From Bacteroidales bacterium (GTDB taxonomy: Bacteria; Bacteroidota; Bacteroidia; Bacteroidales; UBA1556), in NCBI GenBank assembly GCA_027064095.1, contig JAMOQI010000036.1:31812-95811 (forward strand): a stretch of 64,000 nucleotides of DNA, given 5' to 3'. The notes under the pieces were generated by a model. The model was not told the origin of the DNA. It saw only the letters and a list, made by a program, of their open reading frames with translations, and ran no database searches. Each line of letters starts with the position of its first letter. Positions within the stretch are counted from its first letter, which is position 1. Position numbers and translations under genes: made by a program. Of this stretch, positions 37,905 to 47,942 are shown one piece after another.

Positions 37905-37935
37905 AAAAAAAGGCCACCTATTATGGTAGCCTCTT
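37905..37935 (-). terminator. Terminator downstream of the 37965-38786 gene
   Basis: Minus strand AGGCTACCATAATAGGTGGCCTTTTTTT. Confidence 0.75.
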
Positions 37936-37964
37936 TATTAAATATTTTGTATAATACTAATGTA

Positions 37965-38786
37965 TTATTGACAATTGTAAGTGTAATTAACTACTTCCGT
38001 TTTGTTATTATCTGCATTATTAGTAGTGATTTTAGCAGGATATTCTTTATCATTATATTCTATAGTATTAGTATAAGACTTGCTTTGATCTACATTGCCA
38101 TCTTTGTCTTTATAAATAGACTCTATAATATTGTTTTTTGACATAAAAGGAATATCCAGATTAAAAAAGAAGTAATTTAATCCAATATCATGAATTGCAT
38201 TCTTTTTTGTATCATAGTTATATGTTATTGTGCTTTCCAATTCTAATTGCATACTAGAGTTAATTTTATAAGTAATAACTTCAGATAAGTTGTCACCGGT
38301 GTATGAGTATTCGTTTTTTGAAATGGCTATTGATTGTCCCATATAATTGTATACAAGTTCAGATTTTACTAGTTTTGTACCATTAAAAGTTAAAGAGAAA
38401 ACTCCAGATTTACTCAAATTTCCATTTCCATCATCATTCCATATTATTGCTGAATCTGGAGTTGATTGACTACTATATTTATATTCGATTTTAAGATCTA
38501 CATTGCCATTATCAATAGAATTAAATTCCATTAATTTGTCGCCATCATAAGTAATGCTGTTAGTAATATTCGTTGCTGTTCCATCTGCTTCATATTCAGT
38601 AATTGCAATAAGCTGATGATTAGAGTTGTATTCCATTATTTCGTAACCATCAGTCCCATAATCCATTTTTGTAATATAACAGCTTTTTGCAACAGGAGCC
38701 GTGTCAGGGTCTTTATCTTTTTCACACCCTATTGTTACGAGGGTAAATGCTAATACTATAAAAAATAGTTTTTTAAAATTTTGCAT
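37965..38786 (-). CDS. Hypothetical lipoprotein with repeated YNxxxx/TYDGDK-type strands
   Basis: Lipobox VTIGC; repeated EYNSNHQLI, TYDGDKLMEF, EYSYTGDNLSEV. Confidence 0.65.
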   Translation of the reverse strand: MQNFKKLFFIVLAFTLVTIGCEKDKDPDTAPVAKSCYITKMDYGTDGYEIMEYNSNHQLIAITEYEADGTATNITNSITYDGDKLMEFNSIDNGNVDLKIEYKYSSQSTPDSAIIWNDDGNGNLSKSGVFSLTFNGTKLVKSELVYNYMGQSIAISKNEYSYTGDNLSEVITYKINSSMQLELESTITYNYDTKKNAIHDIGLNYFFFNLDIPFMSKNNIIESIYKDKDGNVDQSKSYTNTIEYNDKEYPAKITTNNADNNKTEVVNYTYNCQ

Positions 38787-38906
38787 AATGTTAATTATTT
38801 ATTTTTAAAAAATGATTAATAATGATTTTGAGATTTAACATAATCTTTTAGGTTGCCTAAATATCATACAAATATAATTTTTTTTTCTAATATCTTAGGG
38901 AATGCA

Positions 38907-40418
38907 TTATTTCGGGCTACTATCATTAACAAACAATACTAGTATAGCTGAAATTATCATTGATACACCACCTACAATTAAAGCATACATTGCATCGCCA
39001 TGGAAAATAGATTTTACCATAAAGCCTAAGATTGTAGCAGAAAGTATTTGTGGTAAAACAATGAAAAAATTGAAAATACCCATATAGATGCCCATTTTAT
39101 TACTTGGCAATGATCCTGTTAAAATTGCATATGGCATAGAGAGTATTGATGCCCAAGCTATTCCTATTCCTATCATAGGGATTACTAATAAGTCTGGATT
39201 TTTAAATAGAATCATAGATGCTAATCCAATTCCTCCTAATATTAGACTGATAGAATGAGTAATTTTTCTATTGGTATATTTAGCTAGTATAGGAAGCCCA
39301 AATGCTACTAAAGCAGCAACTCCGTTGTAAACGGCAAAAAGAATATTTACCCAATCTGCACCGTCATTATAAAGTTGGGAGCTAGTGTCGGATGAACCAT
39401 ATATATGTGTTGTAACAGCTGCTGTTGTATAAATCCACATTGCAAATAAGCCTATCCATGTAAAAAATTGTACCACTGCTAGTTGTCGCATTGTTTTTGG
39501 CATATTTACCATATCAGTCATTACTTCCACCAAGCCATTTTCCGTTTTGTTATTTATTCGCAAATAATATACAAGTAACATCAAAATGAAGAATAATAAC
39601 ATAATGCCTCCCAAAATATATAACTCTTTCTCCAACGTTAGGTAATAAGTAATAAAAACAATACCTGCTCCGATTAATCCAAATATTACTGCCAGTTTAG
39701 TAAAAATGTTATTATCGATATTTTGTGAGATATCTGAATTTGTAGTTTGATTTGTATTCTCAGAGTTGTCAAAACTTGAAAGCTCTTCTGGGCTATATTC
39801 TTTAGTACTTATTACAGTTACTAAGATAGCAGCAAAGAAAACTATACCTCCAATATAAAATGAGTATTTTACTGATGGAGGAATTACTCCTTCAGGTGCT
39901 GTATTGGCAATATCAAGCACATTTGTCATCAACCAAGGAAGTGCTGACCCTAAAACGGCTCCGGTGCCAATAAAAAAACTTTGCATTGCAAATCCACTAT
40001 TACGCTGCTCTTCGGGAAGCATGTCTCCAACAAAAGCTCTAAAAGGTTCCATTGATATGTTAATGCTAGCATCCATTATCCAAAGGGTCCCTGCAGCCAT
40101 CCACAACACAGGAGAGTTAGGCATAAATATTAATGCTAATGAGGCCATCATAGCGCCAACAAAAAAATATGGCCTTCTTCTTCCAAATCTTCCCCATGTG
40201 TTATCAGAAGCATGTCCTATAATTGGTTGAATGATTAAACCGGTAATTGGTGCTGCTATCCAAAGAATTGGAATAGAACTAATATCGGCACCTAAAGTCT
40301 CAAAAATTCTGGAAACATTAGCATTTTGTAAGGCAAAACCAAATTGGATCCCCAAAAATCCAAAACTCATATTCCATATTTGCCAAAAGCTTAAATGTGG
40401 TTTTTTTGTTGAACTCAT
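38907..40418 (-). CDS. MFS transporter, SLC45/GPH-like sugar transporter
   Basis: SFGFLGIQFGFALQNANVSRIFETLGAD...QPIIGHASDNTWGRFGRRRPYFFVGA; next to amylase/Sus genes. Confidence 0.88.
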   Translation of the reverse strand: MSSTKKPHLSFWQIWNMSFGFLGIQFGFALQNANVSRIFETLGADISSIPILWIAAPITGLIIQPIIGHASDNTWGRFGRRRPYFFVGAMMASLALIFMPNSPVLWMAAGTLWIMDASINISMEPFRAFVGDMLPEEQRNSGFAMQSFFIGTGAVLGSALPWLMTNVLDIANTAPEGVIPPSVKYSFYIGGIVFFAAILVTVISTKEYSPEELSSFDNSENTNQTTNSDISQNIDNNIFTKLAVIFGLIGAGIVFITYYLTLEKELYILGGIMLLFFILMLLVYYLRINNKTENGLVEVMTDMVNMPKTMRQLAVVQFFTWIGLFAMWIYTTAAVTTHIYGSSDTSSQLYNDGADWVNILFAVYNGVAALVAFGLPILAKYTNRKITHSISLILGGIGLASMILFKNPDLLVIPMIGIGIAWASILSMPYAILTGSLPSNKMGIYMGIFNFFIVLPQILSATILGFMVKSIFHGDAMYALIVGGVSMIISAILVLFVNDSSPK

Positions 40419-40431
40419 ACTATTTATTATC

Positions 40432-43263
40432 TTAAAGTACTATAAATTTTTTAGTTACAACCTCTGTATTGCTTTTTATTGAGCAAAAGTAAACTCCTGA
40501 TTGTAATTGCATGTCATTAGTGTTTATTCTTAAAAGATGTTTCTCATTTAAAGCAACATCTTTCTTTGAGATAATTCTACCATTAATATCAAATATACTT
40601 ATCGTAACATCATCGTTGCTGTTAATATAAATATAAAAGTTACCATCGTTAGGATTTGGAAATATCTCTAACTTACTTTTAAAATCTAAAGTGTCAGTAA
40701 TTATATTTTTTGGAGTTATTGCCAATTCAGGTTTGTCTTTTTTCTTATCGGTTAAAAGGTGAAATTCACCAGGTTGAAGCTTAAAAAAGAAAGTCTTACT
40801 TTTTATTTCTATCTCTTGTTGACTTAAGTAATCATACCAGATACCATTGTGAGGAAATGAAATTGTTGTAGTGTCTGATTTTACATCAAAATTGCCTAGG
40901 GCGATAGCATTCATCGAAGAATCTTTAAGATATATTGCCTTCAGTGAACTGCTTACATCCATGCTGTAATCAGTAGTTTGGAAACATTCACTCTCATCTT
41001 TTCTAAGGTTTATCAATGCTTTGTATATAAGATAGTTATTGTATCTATCTTGGTCGTTCATATACTCCCATTTAATTGGTTTCTCCCCTGTTCGGCCATT
41101 TTCTTCAATAGAAATATCATATCCTAATTCTCCAAATTGCCAAATCATTTTTGGCCCTGGAACTGTTAAAAACAACATAGCATCTAATGAGGCTCTTTCC
41201 ATAAATGTAGATTTATTTTTGATGGAATAATCATTAAAATTATTACCCCATTGCAAGCATTTATACATAAGTCTTTCTTCGTCGTGGCTTTCCATATAGC
41301 CCATCACATGAGCTTTGGACCAGCCTCTTTTTTGATACGAAATCCAGCTAAAGTCTGATTTACCGGAGTTGTTATATCCCATTGCTGCTTCAGCATAATT
41401 ATTATTCAAATTTCCCCAAAGCATCATGCCTCTTGATGATAGTTCTTTTTCTTCACTATTGTCTGCAAAATGTTCTAAAATAATATAAGCATTTGGATTG
41501 TATGCCCATACACTATCGGCATATCTGTTTAATGTGTAAATTCTGGTAGCATCATAATTAGCCATAGCATTAGGATTTCCTAGTGTATTAGTTTGTGTAA
41601 ATCCTTTTGATAAGTCAAATCTAAAACCATCAACTTTATATTTCTTAGTCCAGAAAACTAATGAACGACTGATGTATTTTCTGGTAGCACTGCTTTCGTG
41701 ATTCATATCAAAGCCAACATTAAAATCATGTTTAGGGATTGGATTGAAAAAAGGATTATTTGTGGCAGGTCTGTCATAAATATCATCCCACCAAAGCATT
41801 ACGTATGGTGAAGTGCCAAAGGAATGATTGTAAACTACATCCAAAATTATAGCTATCCCTTGTGAATGGCATGTGTCAATTAGGTGTTTTAATCTGTCTT
41901 TTGGTCCATAATATTTATCTACTGCAAAATAATAATTTGGATTATAGCCCCAGCTGCTATTACCTTCAAATTCATTTATAGGCATTAGTTCTATTGCATT
42001 AATCCCTAAAGCTTTTAAATAATGTAAGCTATCAATTACAGCATCGAAAGTATGTTTTGCAGTAAAATCTCTCACTAACAGTTCGTATACAACCAAGTTA
42101 TCCTTCTTTGGGGCTACAAAATTCTGGTGTTGCCATTGGTATTTTTTCTGATTTGTTTGCAATACAGTTGCTATACCTTTTGTTTTATAACTGGGATAGC
42201 TTAGCATATTTGGATAAGTTGAAGAGTTGATGTATTTATCATTCCACGGGTCGCTGATTTTCTCGGCATAAGGGTCACCAATTTTTATATTCCCATCAAT
42301 AAAATACTGAAATATATATTCTTTGTTTGGGATTAAGTTGTCAACTTCACACCAAAAATATTTATCATCAGGTGTTTTATTCATGTAATACGCTGTGTCA
42401 GGCATCCAGTTGTTAAAATCACCTATCACAAAAGCATAATCTTTAAAAGGAGCAAATAAGCAAAGTATCACTTTTGTTGAGTCAATATAATTTATTCCTT
42501 CAATTACTCCAGCAGGTAGGGGCTCAATATTTACACTATCACGCACATAGTAGTAAAATGAATCTGCAGCGGTTGTAATATTATTTTTAGCAACAGCCTT
42601 TATCCAATAATTACCATATTGGTTTGCAATGATGGTGTCGTTGATAAGATTGCCACTATCGGAACTTACTATTTGATTATTCTCGTAAATAAATATCGAA
42701 TCAGCATTTATAGATTCAGCATAAACAGGAATGCTGTCTCCTATATTTAAGAAAATATAACCTGAGGATGGCTTTTGCATATTTATGTTAATGCCGGAAC
42801 CGCTATAAATATTTATAAAAATATCACCTCCATCAGACGTCTTTCCTTCTAAATAGGAGCCTCCTATGGCGACATCACTTCTAAATACAAAAGCTAATTG
42901 TAGAATCTGTTCTCCTGATGGCACACCATAGTATGTTCTAGGATTGGGGCTAATAGAAAGAGAATATAGATTATTACCGATTTTTGTTAGTTTAGTTTCA
43001 GGAGTATTTTGTCCCCAATTTGTTTTTACATATTTCCAATCTCCCTGAGATATACTTTGGTCAGTAATAACTCCTGTGTGGGCATAAATATCACCATTAT
43101 AATTTGCCAATCCACCGGAACCCAATGTAGCATTAAATGTAATTGTAACTGATTGATTATCTTGTGGAAATGTGGGACTGGAGGATATTAATTGCGCATT
43201 TGCAGATGTGTAAAATAATGATAGGAATATAAATATATAATTTTTTTTGTTAAAAATTATCAT
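40432..43263 (-). CDS. GH13 alpha-amylase family protein with T9SS type A C-terminal domain
   Basis: GH13 motifs ILDVVYNHS, VDGFRFDLSKGF, ILEHFADN, YMESHDEER; C-terminal LEIFPNPNDGNFYIYINSN...LQSGVYFCSIKSNTEVVTKKFIVL. Confidence 0.92.
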   Translation of the reverse strand: MIIFNKKNYIFIFLSLFYTSANAQLISSSPTFPQDNQSVTITFNATLGSGGLANYNGDIYAHTGVITDQSISQGDWKYVKTNWGQNTPETKLTKIGNNLYSLSISPNPRTYYGVPSGEQILQLAFVFRSDVAIGGSYLEGKTSDGGDIFINIYSGSGININMQKPSSGYIFLNIGDSIPVYAESINADSIFIYENNQIVSSDSGNLINDTIIANQYGNYWIKAVAKNNITTAADSFYYYVRDSVNIEPLPAGVIEGINYIDSTKVILCLFAPFKDYAFVIGDFNNWMPDTAYYMNKTPDDKYFWCEVDNLIPNKEYIFQYFIDGNIKIGDPYAEKISDPWNDKYINSSTYPNMLSYPSYKTKGIATVLQTNQKKYQWQHQNFVAPKKDNLVVYELLVRDFTAKHTFDAVIDSLHYLKALGINAIELMPINEFEGNSSWGYNPNYYFAVDKYYGPKDRLKHLIDTCHSQGIAIILDVVYNHSFGTSPYVMLWWDDIYDRPATNNPFFNPIPKHDFNVGFDMNHESSATRKYISRSLVFWTKKYKVDGFRFDLSKGFTQTNTLGNPNAMANYDATRIYTLNRYADSVWAYNPNAYIILEHFADNSEEKELSSRGMMLWGNLNNNYAEAAMGYNNSGKSDFSWISYQKRGWSKAHVMGYMESHDEERLMYKCLQWGNNFNDYSIKNKSTFMERASLDAMLFLTVPGPKMIWQFGELGYDISIEENGRTGEKPIKWEYMNDQDRYNNYLIYKALINLRKDESECFQTTDYSMDVSSSLKAIYLKDSSMNAIALGNFDVKSDTTTISFPHNGIWYDYLSQQEIEIKSKTFFFKLQPGEFHLLTDKKKDKPELAITPKNIITDTLDFKSKLEIFPNPNDGNFYIYINSNDDVTISIFDINGRIISKKDVALNEKHLLRINTNDMQLQSGVYFCSIKSNTEVVTKKFIVL

Positions 43264-43293
43264 CTCGATATAATTGCGTTGATATTATGTTAA

Positions 43294-43331
43294 TTTTGCC
43301 AGTCAATAGATGTTATTGAATGCTGGCAAAA
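43294..43331. promoter_or_regulatory. Imperfect inverted repeat with opposed promoter-like TTTTGCC boxes between the amylase and susC-like genes
   Basis: TTTTGCCAGTCAATA...TTATTGAATGCTGGCAAAA. Confidence 0.55.
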
Positions 43332-43404
43332 GTATGAATTTACTTTGATAGAATTTAAAAATAAATTGTTTATTAGATATATTAGTTTTTTTAATTTATA
43401 ACAG

Positions 43405-46356
43405 ATGCAAAGAATTATATTATTGGTTAGTGCAATGTTACTTACATTCGGGCTTTATGCACAGAGTGTAACATTAAGCGGAACAGTACTCGATAGTCTT
43501 GATGGTTCAAGTATGGTTGGAGTAAATATTGTTCAAAAAGGGACACAGAATGGAACGACAACCGATATCGATGGACGATTTAGTTTATCAGTTGAAAAAG
43601 GTTCTACTGTTATTTTCTCATTTATAGGTTACAATTCTAAAGAGATAATTGTAAATAAATCCCGGGAGATGAATATCCTATTGCAAAGTGAGAATACTCA
43701 GCTTGACGAGTTGATTGTGATTGGATATGGTACTCAGAAGAAATCTGACAAGACCGGAGCTGTTGCTCAAGTTAAGGCTGAAGATTTAAACGGAGGTATG
43801 ATTACCGACCCAATACAAGCTATGCAAGGAAAGGCTGCTGGTGTTACTATCACTAAAAAAGGTGGTGACCCTAATGGTGGTTTTGCTGTTCGTATTCGTG
43901 GTGCTAGCGGTTATGAATCTAATACACAGCCACTTTATGTTATTGATGGAGTACCGGGGGCTGATCCTACAATGCTTGCCCCTGATGATATTGAGTCCTA
44001 TAATATTCTTAAAGATGCTGCTTCTACAGCGATATATGGTTCTAGAGGTTCTAATGGTGTTATTATTATTACCACTAAAAAAGGAAGCAAAAAAGGTGGC
44101 GAATGTAATGGCTCATATAGTAGAATAGATTTCAATACTCAAGTTACTTTTGATAAAGTAGCTAATACTGTTAAGCTTATGACTGCCGATGAAATGAGAG
44201 ATTATGCAGCCAAGACAGGATCAAACTTTGTAGATGGTGGTGCAAATACCAATTGGCAAGATGAAATTTATGGAACCGGTATTTCGGCTTCTACTAATCT
44301 AAGTTTAAGTGGAGGAAATGCTTCTACTAATTATGTTGCAGCTTTTACCAGAGCAAATTGGGAAGGTGTAATGAAAGGAACTTCTAAAGATAGAACAACA
44401 GTTAGATTAAATGTTAATCATAAAGCTTTCAATGATAAGCTTACTCTTTCCGGAGGCGTAATTGTTTCTTTTGAAGATAATGATTATGAGAATTATGGTG
44501 GTTGGGGTCAAGATGATATTATTTATCAAGCCCTGTCAAGAAACCCAACTGATCCTGTTTATAATGCTGATGGTAGTTATTATAAAGCATCAAGGGTTTT
44601 TAATTATGAAAACCCAATAGCCACAATAAATGAGATTACAAATGTTCGTGCTGCTAATAGATTCTTAGGTAACTTTAAAGCTGATTATGAGATTATCGAT
44701 GGATTGGTAGCACATGCTAATTTAGCTTATATAAGAGGTGATAATAAATCAGATTATTTTAGACCAAATGGATTGTATGCTAGTGCAGATAATGGTTTTG
44801 GAAGAAAACAATATGATAATGATATTCAAAAGTTAATGGAATTGACACTATCTTATAACAAGACTTTCAATAAAAATCATAACATATCCCTATTAGGAGG
44901 GTATTCGTATCAAGAGGGTGTTTATTCTGGATTCTATGCTCAAGCCAAGAATGCACAAAGTGACTGGGCAGGGCCTAATAATCTTCAGGTATTAGGTGAT
45001 GTTAATTGGGGAGATGTTGGCTCATGGAAAGGAGGCTGGAATTTAATAGGTTTCTTTGGTCGTGCTCAATATAATTATAAGCAAAAGTATTATGCTTCAG
45101 CTTCTTTACGTAGAGATGGGAGTTCTAAATTTGGTGCAAATAATAAATGGGGTTGGTTTCCTACTGCTGCCATTGGATGGAATATCGATAAAGAAAGTTT
45201 TATGGACAATGTTGATTGGTTAAGTCAACTAAAACTTAGAGCTAGTTATGGTGTTTCCGGTAATCAGGAAATTGGAGAATACAATAGTATGGTACTTTGG
45301 GTTCCTAGTGGAAAAGCTATCAATCCGGAAACAGGTCAAGAGGTTATTACTTTTAGTCCTGCACATAATGCCAACCCTGATCTTAAGTGGGAGGAGACTT
45401 CAGAAATTAATATTGGAATTGACTTTGCATTATTTAATGATAAAGTTAGTGGTTCATTAGAGATTTATAATAAAAATACTAAAGATTTATTAGGCTCTTA
45501 TGCTGTTCCTGTACCACCAAATTTGGCAAGTACAACATGGGCTAATTCGGGAGCTATTCAGAATAAAGGTATTGAACTTTATTTACAGGCTTATGCTGTT
45601 GATAAAAAGAATTTTAAATGGAAAACAAGTTTTACTTTTGCTAGAAATAAAACTTATATAACTGATCTGGGAACATATATTGATGGCAATATTCGTAAAG
45701 CAGGATTTATATCAGGTAGAGGAATGGTTGGTGAAGAGTATTATGTTACCGGTTTAATTACAGGAGAAGAAGCAGCGTCGTTCTATTTGCCTACTTATGT
45801 TACTCTTAAGAATGGTCAGTTTATTTATGAATCAGAATCCGGTGGATATACTTCCGATTTAGCACAAGCAAAAAGAACAATTCTAGGTTCAGCTGCTCCT
45901 GATTTCGAAATAGGTTGGTCTAACTCTTTCAATTTTTATAAAAACTGGAGTTTTGATATTGCATTGCGTTCTATGGTTGGTAATTATGTTTATAATGCTA
46001 CCGCAATGTTTTTTGATGATCCAAATAATCTACTTACTCTTAACACAAGTCCGGAGGCTGCAGTTTGGAGAGACAAAGGAAGAACTGATGGCTCTAAAAT
46101 AGCAGATATCTATTTAGAGAATGCTTCTTTCTTGAAAATTGATTATATTTCATTATCATACCAATTTGATGTAGATAGATTGTCATGGATGAATAATTTG
46201 TCTTTATTCTTATCTGCAAACAACCTTTATACATTAACAAAATATACCGGTGTGGATCCTGAAACCAGCATGAATGGTCTTTCTTATGGAATAGATCAAT
46301 ACAATGTTTATCCTAAAACTCGTTCATTAACCTTTGGTTTAAAAGCCAGCTTTTAA
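43405..46356 (+). CDS. SusC/RagA-family TonB-linked outer-membrane protein
   Basis: VTLSGTVLDSLDGSSMVGVNIVQKGTQNGTTTDIDGRFSL; TonB-box-like LDELIVIGYGTQKKSD; plug motif YNILKDAASTAIYGSRGSNGVIIITTKKG. Confidence 0.97.
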   Translation: MQRIILLVSAMLLTFGLYAQSVTLSGTVLDSLDGSSMVGVNIVQKGTQNGTTTDIDGRFSLSVEKGSTVIFSFIGYNSKEIIVNKSREMNILLQSENTQLDELIVIGYGTQKKSDKTGAVAQVKAEDLNGGMITDPIQAMQGKAAGVTITKKGGDPNGGFAVRIRGASGYESNTQPLYVIDGVPGADPTMLAPDDIESYNILKDAASTAIYGSRGSNGVIIITTKKGSKKGGECNGSYSRIDFNTQVTFDKVANTVKLMTADEMRDYAAKTGSNFVDGGANTNWQDEIYGTGISASTNLSLSGGNASTNYVAAFTRANWEGVMKGTSKDRTTVRLNVNHKAFNDKLTLSGGVIVSFEDNDYENYGGWGQDDIIYQALSRNPTDPVYNADGSYYKASRVFNYENPIATINEITNVRAANRFLGNFKADYEIIDGLVAHANLAYIRGDNKSDYFRPNGLYASADNGFGRKQYDNDIQKLMELTLSYNKTFNKNHNISLLGGYSYQEGVYSGFYAQAKNAQSDWAGPNNLQVLGDVNWGDVGSWKGGWNLIGFFGRAQYNYKQKYYASASLRRDGSSKFGANNKWGWFPTAAIGWNIDKESFMDNVDWLSQLKLRASYGVSGNQEIGEYNSMVLWVPSGKAINPETGQEVITFSPAHNANPDLKWEETSEINIGIDFALFNDKVSGSLEIYNKNTKDLLGSYAVPVPPNLASTTWANSGAIQNKGIELYLQAYAVDKKNFKWKTSFTFARNKTYITDLGTYIDGNIRKAGFISGRGMVGEEYYVTGLITGEEAASFYLPTYVTLKNGQFIYESESGGYTSDLAQAKRTILGSAAPDFEIGWSNSFNFYKNWSFDIALRSMVGNYVYNATAMFFDDPNNLLTLNTSPEAAVWRDKGRTDGSKIADIYLENASFLKIDYISLSYQFDVDRLSWMNNLSLFLSANNLYTLTKYTGVDPETSMNGLSYGIDQYNVYPKTRSLTFGLKASF

Positions 46357-46367
46357 TTGATACTATT

Positions 46368-47858
46368 ATGAAGAAAATTATATTTTATAGCCTAGCTTTA
46401 GTTTTTTTCTTGTCTTCTTGCACAAAATTAGATGAGACTGTATATAGTGGCATTCCCGGTGATAAGTATCCTGAGAATGATAATCAAGTAGCTAATCTTA
46501 GTGTTGATGCTTATACTAAACTTAAACCATTTGCTGATGATAATGGTTGGTGGTTTTTAGCACAGGAAATATCTTCTGATGAGATTTGTGGACCTACTAG
46601 AGGAGCTGATTGGTTTGATGGGGGAAAATGGCTTAATATGCACAAACATACTTGGTCTAATGACGAAGAAGGAGTTAATAGAATGTGGGGAACTATGTGG
46701 GCAGGAGTAACTACCTGTAATCAGGTTCTTGATATGCTTGGTGACATGGCAGAAACACCGGCAATAGAAGCCAAACGCAAAGAGGTTGAAAGTCTTAGAT
46801 CTCTATATTATTATTTTCTGTTAGATAATTATGGCGATGTTCCTTATTTGACTTCCGCTAGAAATGCACCTGAATATCCTTTTAAAATTAAAAGAGAAGA
46901 TTTGTTTAATATTTTAGTGTCAACATTGCAGTCTTCATTGCCATATTTAAAACCTTATGATAATAAGATAATGTTCAATAAATACACTGCTTATGCACTT
47001 CTTGCAAAATTATATTTGAATGCAGAAGTATATACTGGGACGCCACAATGGGAAAAAGCGAGTCAGTATTGCGACAGTGTAATAAATGGTCCTTATAATC
47101 TTGCTTCTGATGTTAAGTCTCCATTTGCTACTAATAATTCAAAATCATCAGAATTAATAATGGTAATTCCCTATGATGAGAATGATTTTCAGGGATTTAG
47201 ATTACATATGAGAACATTACATTATCAACAAAACCTTGAATTTGATATGACAGTAGGCCCTTGGAATGGATTCTGTGCTGTTAAAGACTTCTTTGATACT
47301 TACAATAGCAGTGACCTTAGAAAGGATGCTTATATGCTGTACGGTCAAAGGTATGATACAAAAGGAAATAAAATTGTTGATGGCGAAACACATAAGGATT
47401 TATTCCTTGACCCATATGTACCTGCATTATATATGCAAGCCGGAGTGCAAACCCCTGAAGAAATTAGAATGTCTGGAGCAAGAATTGGAAAATACGAAAT
47501 TGCTATTGGTGCAAAAGAAAATCTTTCTAACGATTTTCCGATTTTTCGTTTAACAGATTTCTATCTTATGAAAGCTGAGGCTGAAATTAGATTAGGCCAT
47601 AATGGCGATGCTTGGGTTAATCCTATTAGAACACGTGCAGGTGTTAGCACCTGGACAAATGTAGGACTTGACTCTTTATTAGCTGAGAGAGGTCGTGAGC
47701 TTTTTGTTGAAGGTCATCGACGCCAGGACTTAATTCGCTTTGGTAAGTGGGAGCAAGGCTGGTGGGAGAAAGATCCTCATGGTAACGATAAGAGAATTTT
47801 TCCTATACCTAAATGGGCAACTGATGTTAATAGCAATTTGCTATTACCTCCGAAATAA
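46368..47858 (+). CDS. RagB/SusD-family nutrient-binding lipoprotein
   Basis: Lipobox LSSC; LRSLYYYFLLDNYGDVPY; C-terminal LLAERGRELFVEGHRRQDLIRFGKW. Confidence 0.96.
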   Translation: MKKIIFYSLALVFFLSSCTKLDETVYSGIPGDKYPENDNQVANLSVDAYTKLKPFADDNGWWFLAQEISSDEICGPTRGADWFDGGKWLNMHKHTWSNDEEGVNRMWGTMWAGVTTCNQVLDMLGDMAETPAIEAKRKEVESLRSLYYYFLLDNYGDVPYLTSARNAPEYPFKIKREDLFNILVSTLQSSLPYLKPYDNKIMFNKYTAYALLAKLYLNAEVYTGTPQWEKASQYCDSVINGPYNLASDVKSPFATNNSKSSELIMVIPYDENDFQGFRLHMRTLHYQQNLEFDMTVGPWNGFCAVKDFFDTYNSSDLRKDAYMLYGQRYDTKGNKIVDGETHKDLFLDPYVPALYMQAGVQTPEEIRMSGARIGKYEIAIGAKENLSNDFPIFRLTDFYLMKAEAEIRLGHNGDAWVNPIRTRAGVSTWTNVGLDSLLAERGRELFVEGHRRQDLIRFGKWEQGWWEKDPHGNDKRIFPIPKWATDVNSNLLLPPK

Positions 47859-47942
47859 TTTTATAAATGACTATATTGTAAAGTAATAAATATATTATAG
47901 TAGAGTAAATAAACAATTATTATTAATCTAAATTTTATTAAA

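Noticed and set aside
37896-38141. 81-aa plus hydrophobic ORF
   Set aside because: Starts in the terminator and overlaps the minus-strand lipoprotein gene; hydrophobicity is an antisense artefact of AT-rich sequence.
43841-44128. 95-aa plus ORF inside the SusC-like gene
   Set aside because: Alternative frame within a clearly coding TonB receptor; composition mirrors the host frame.
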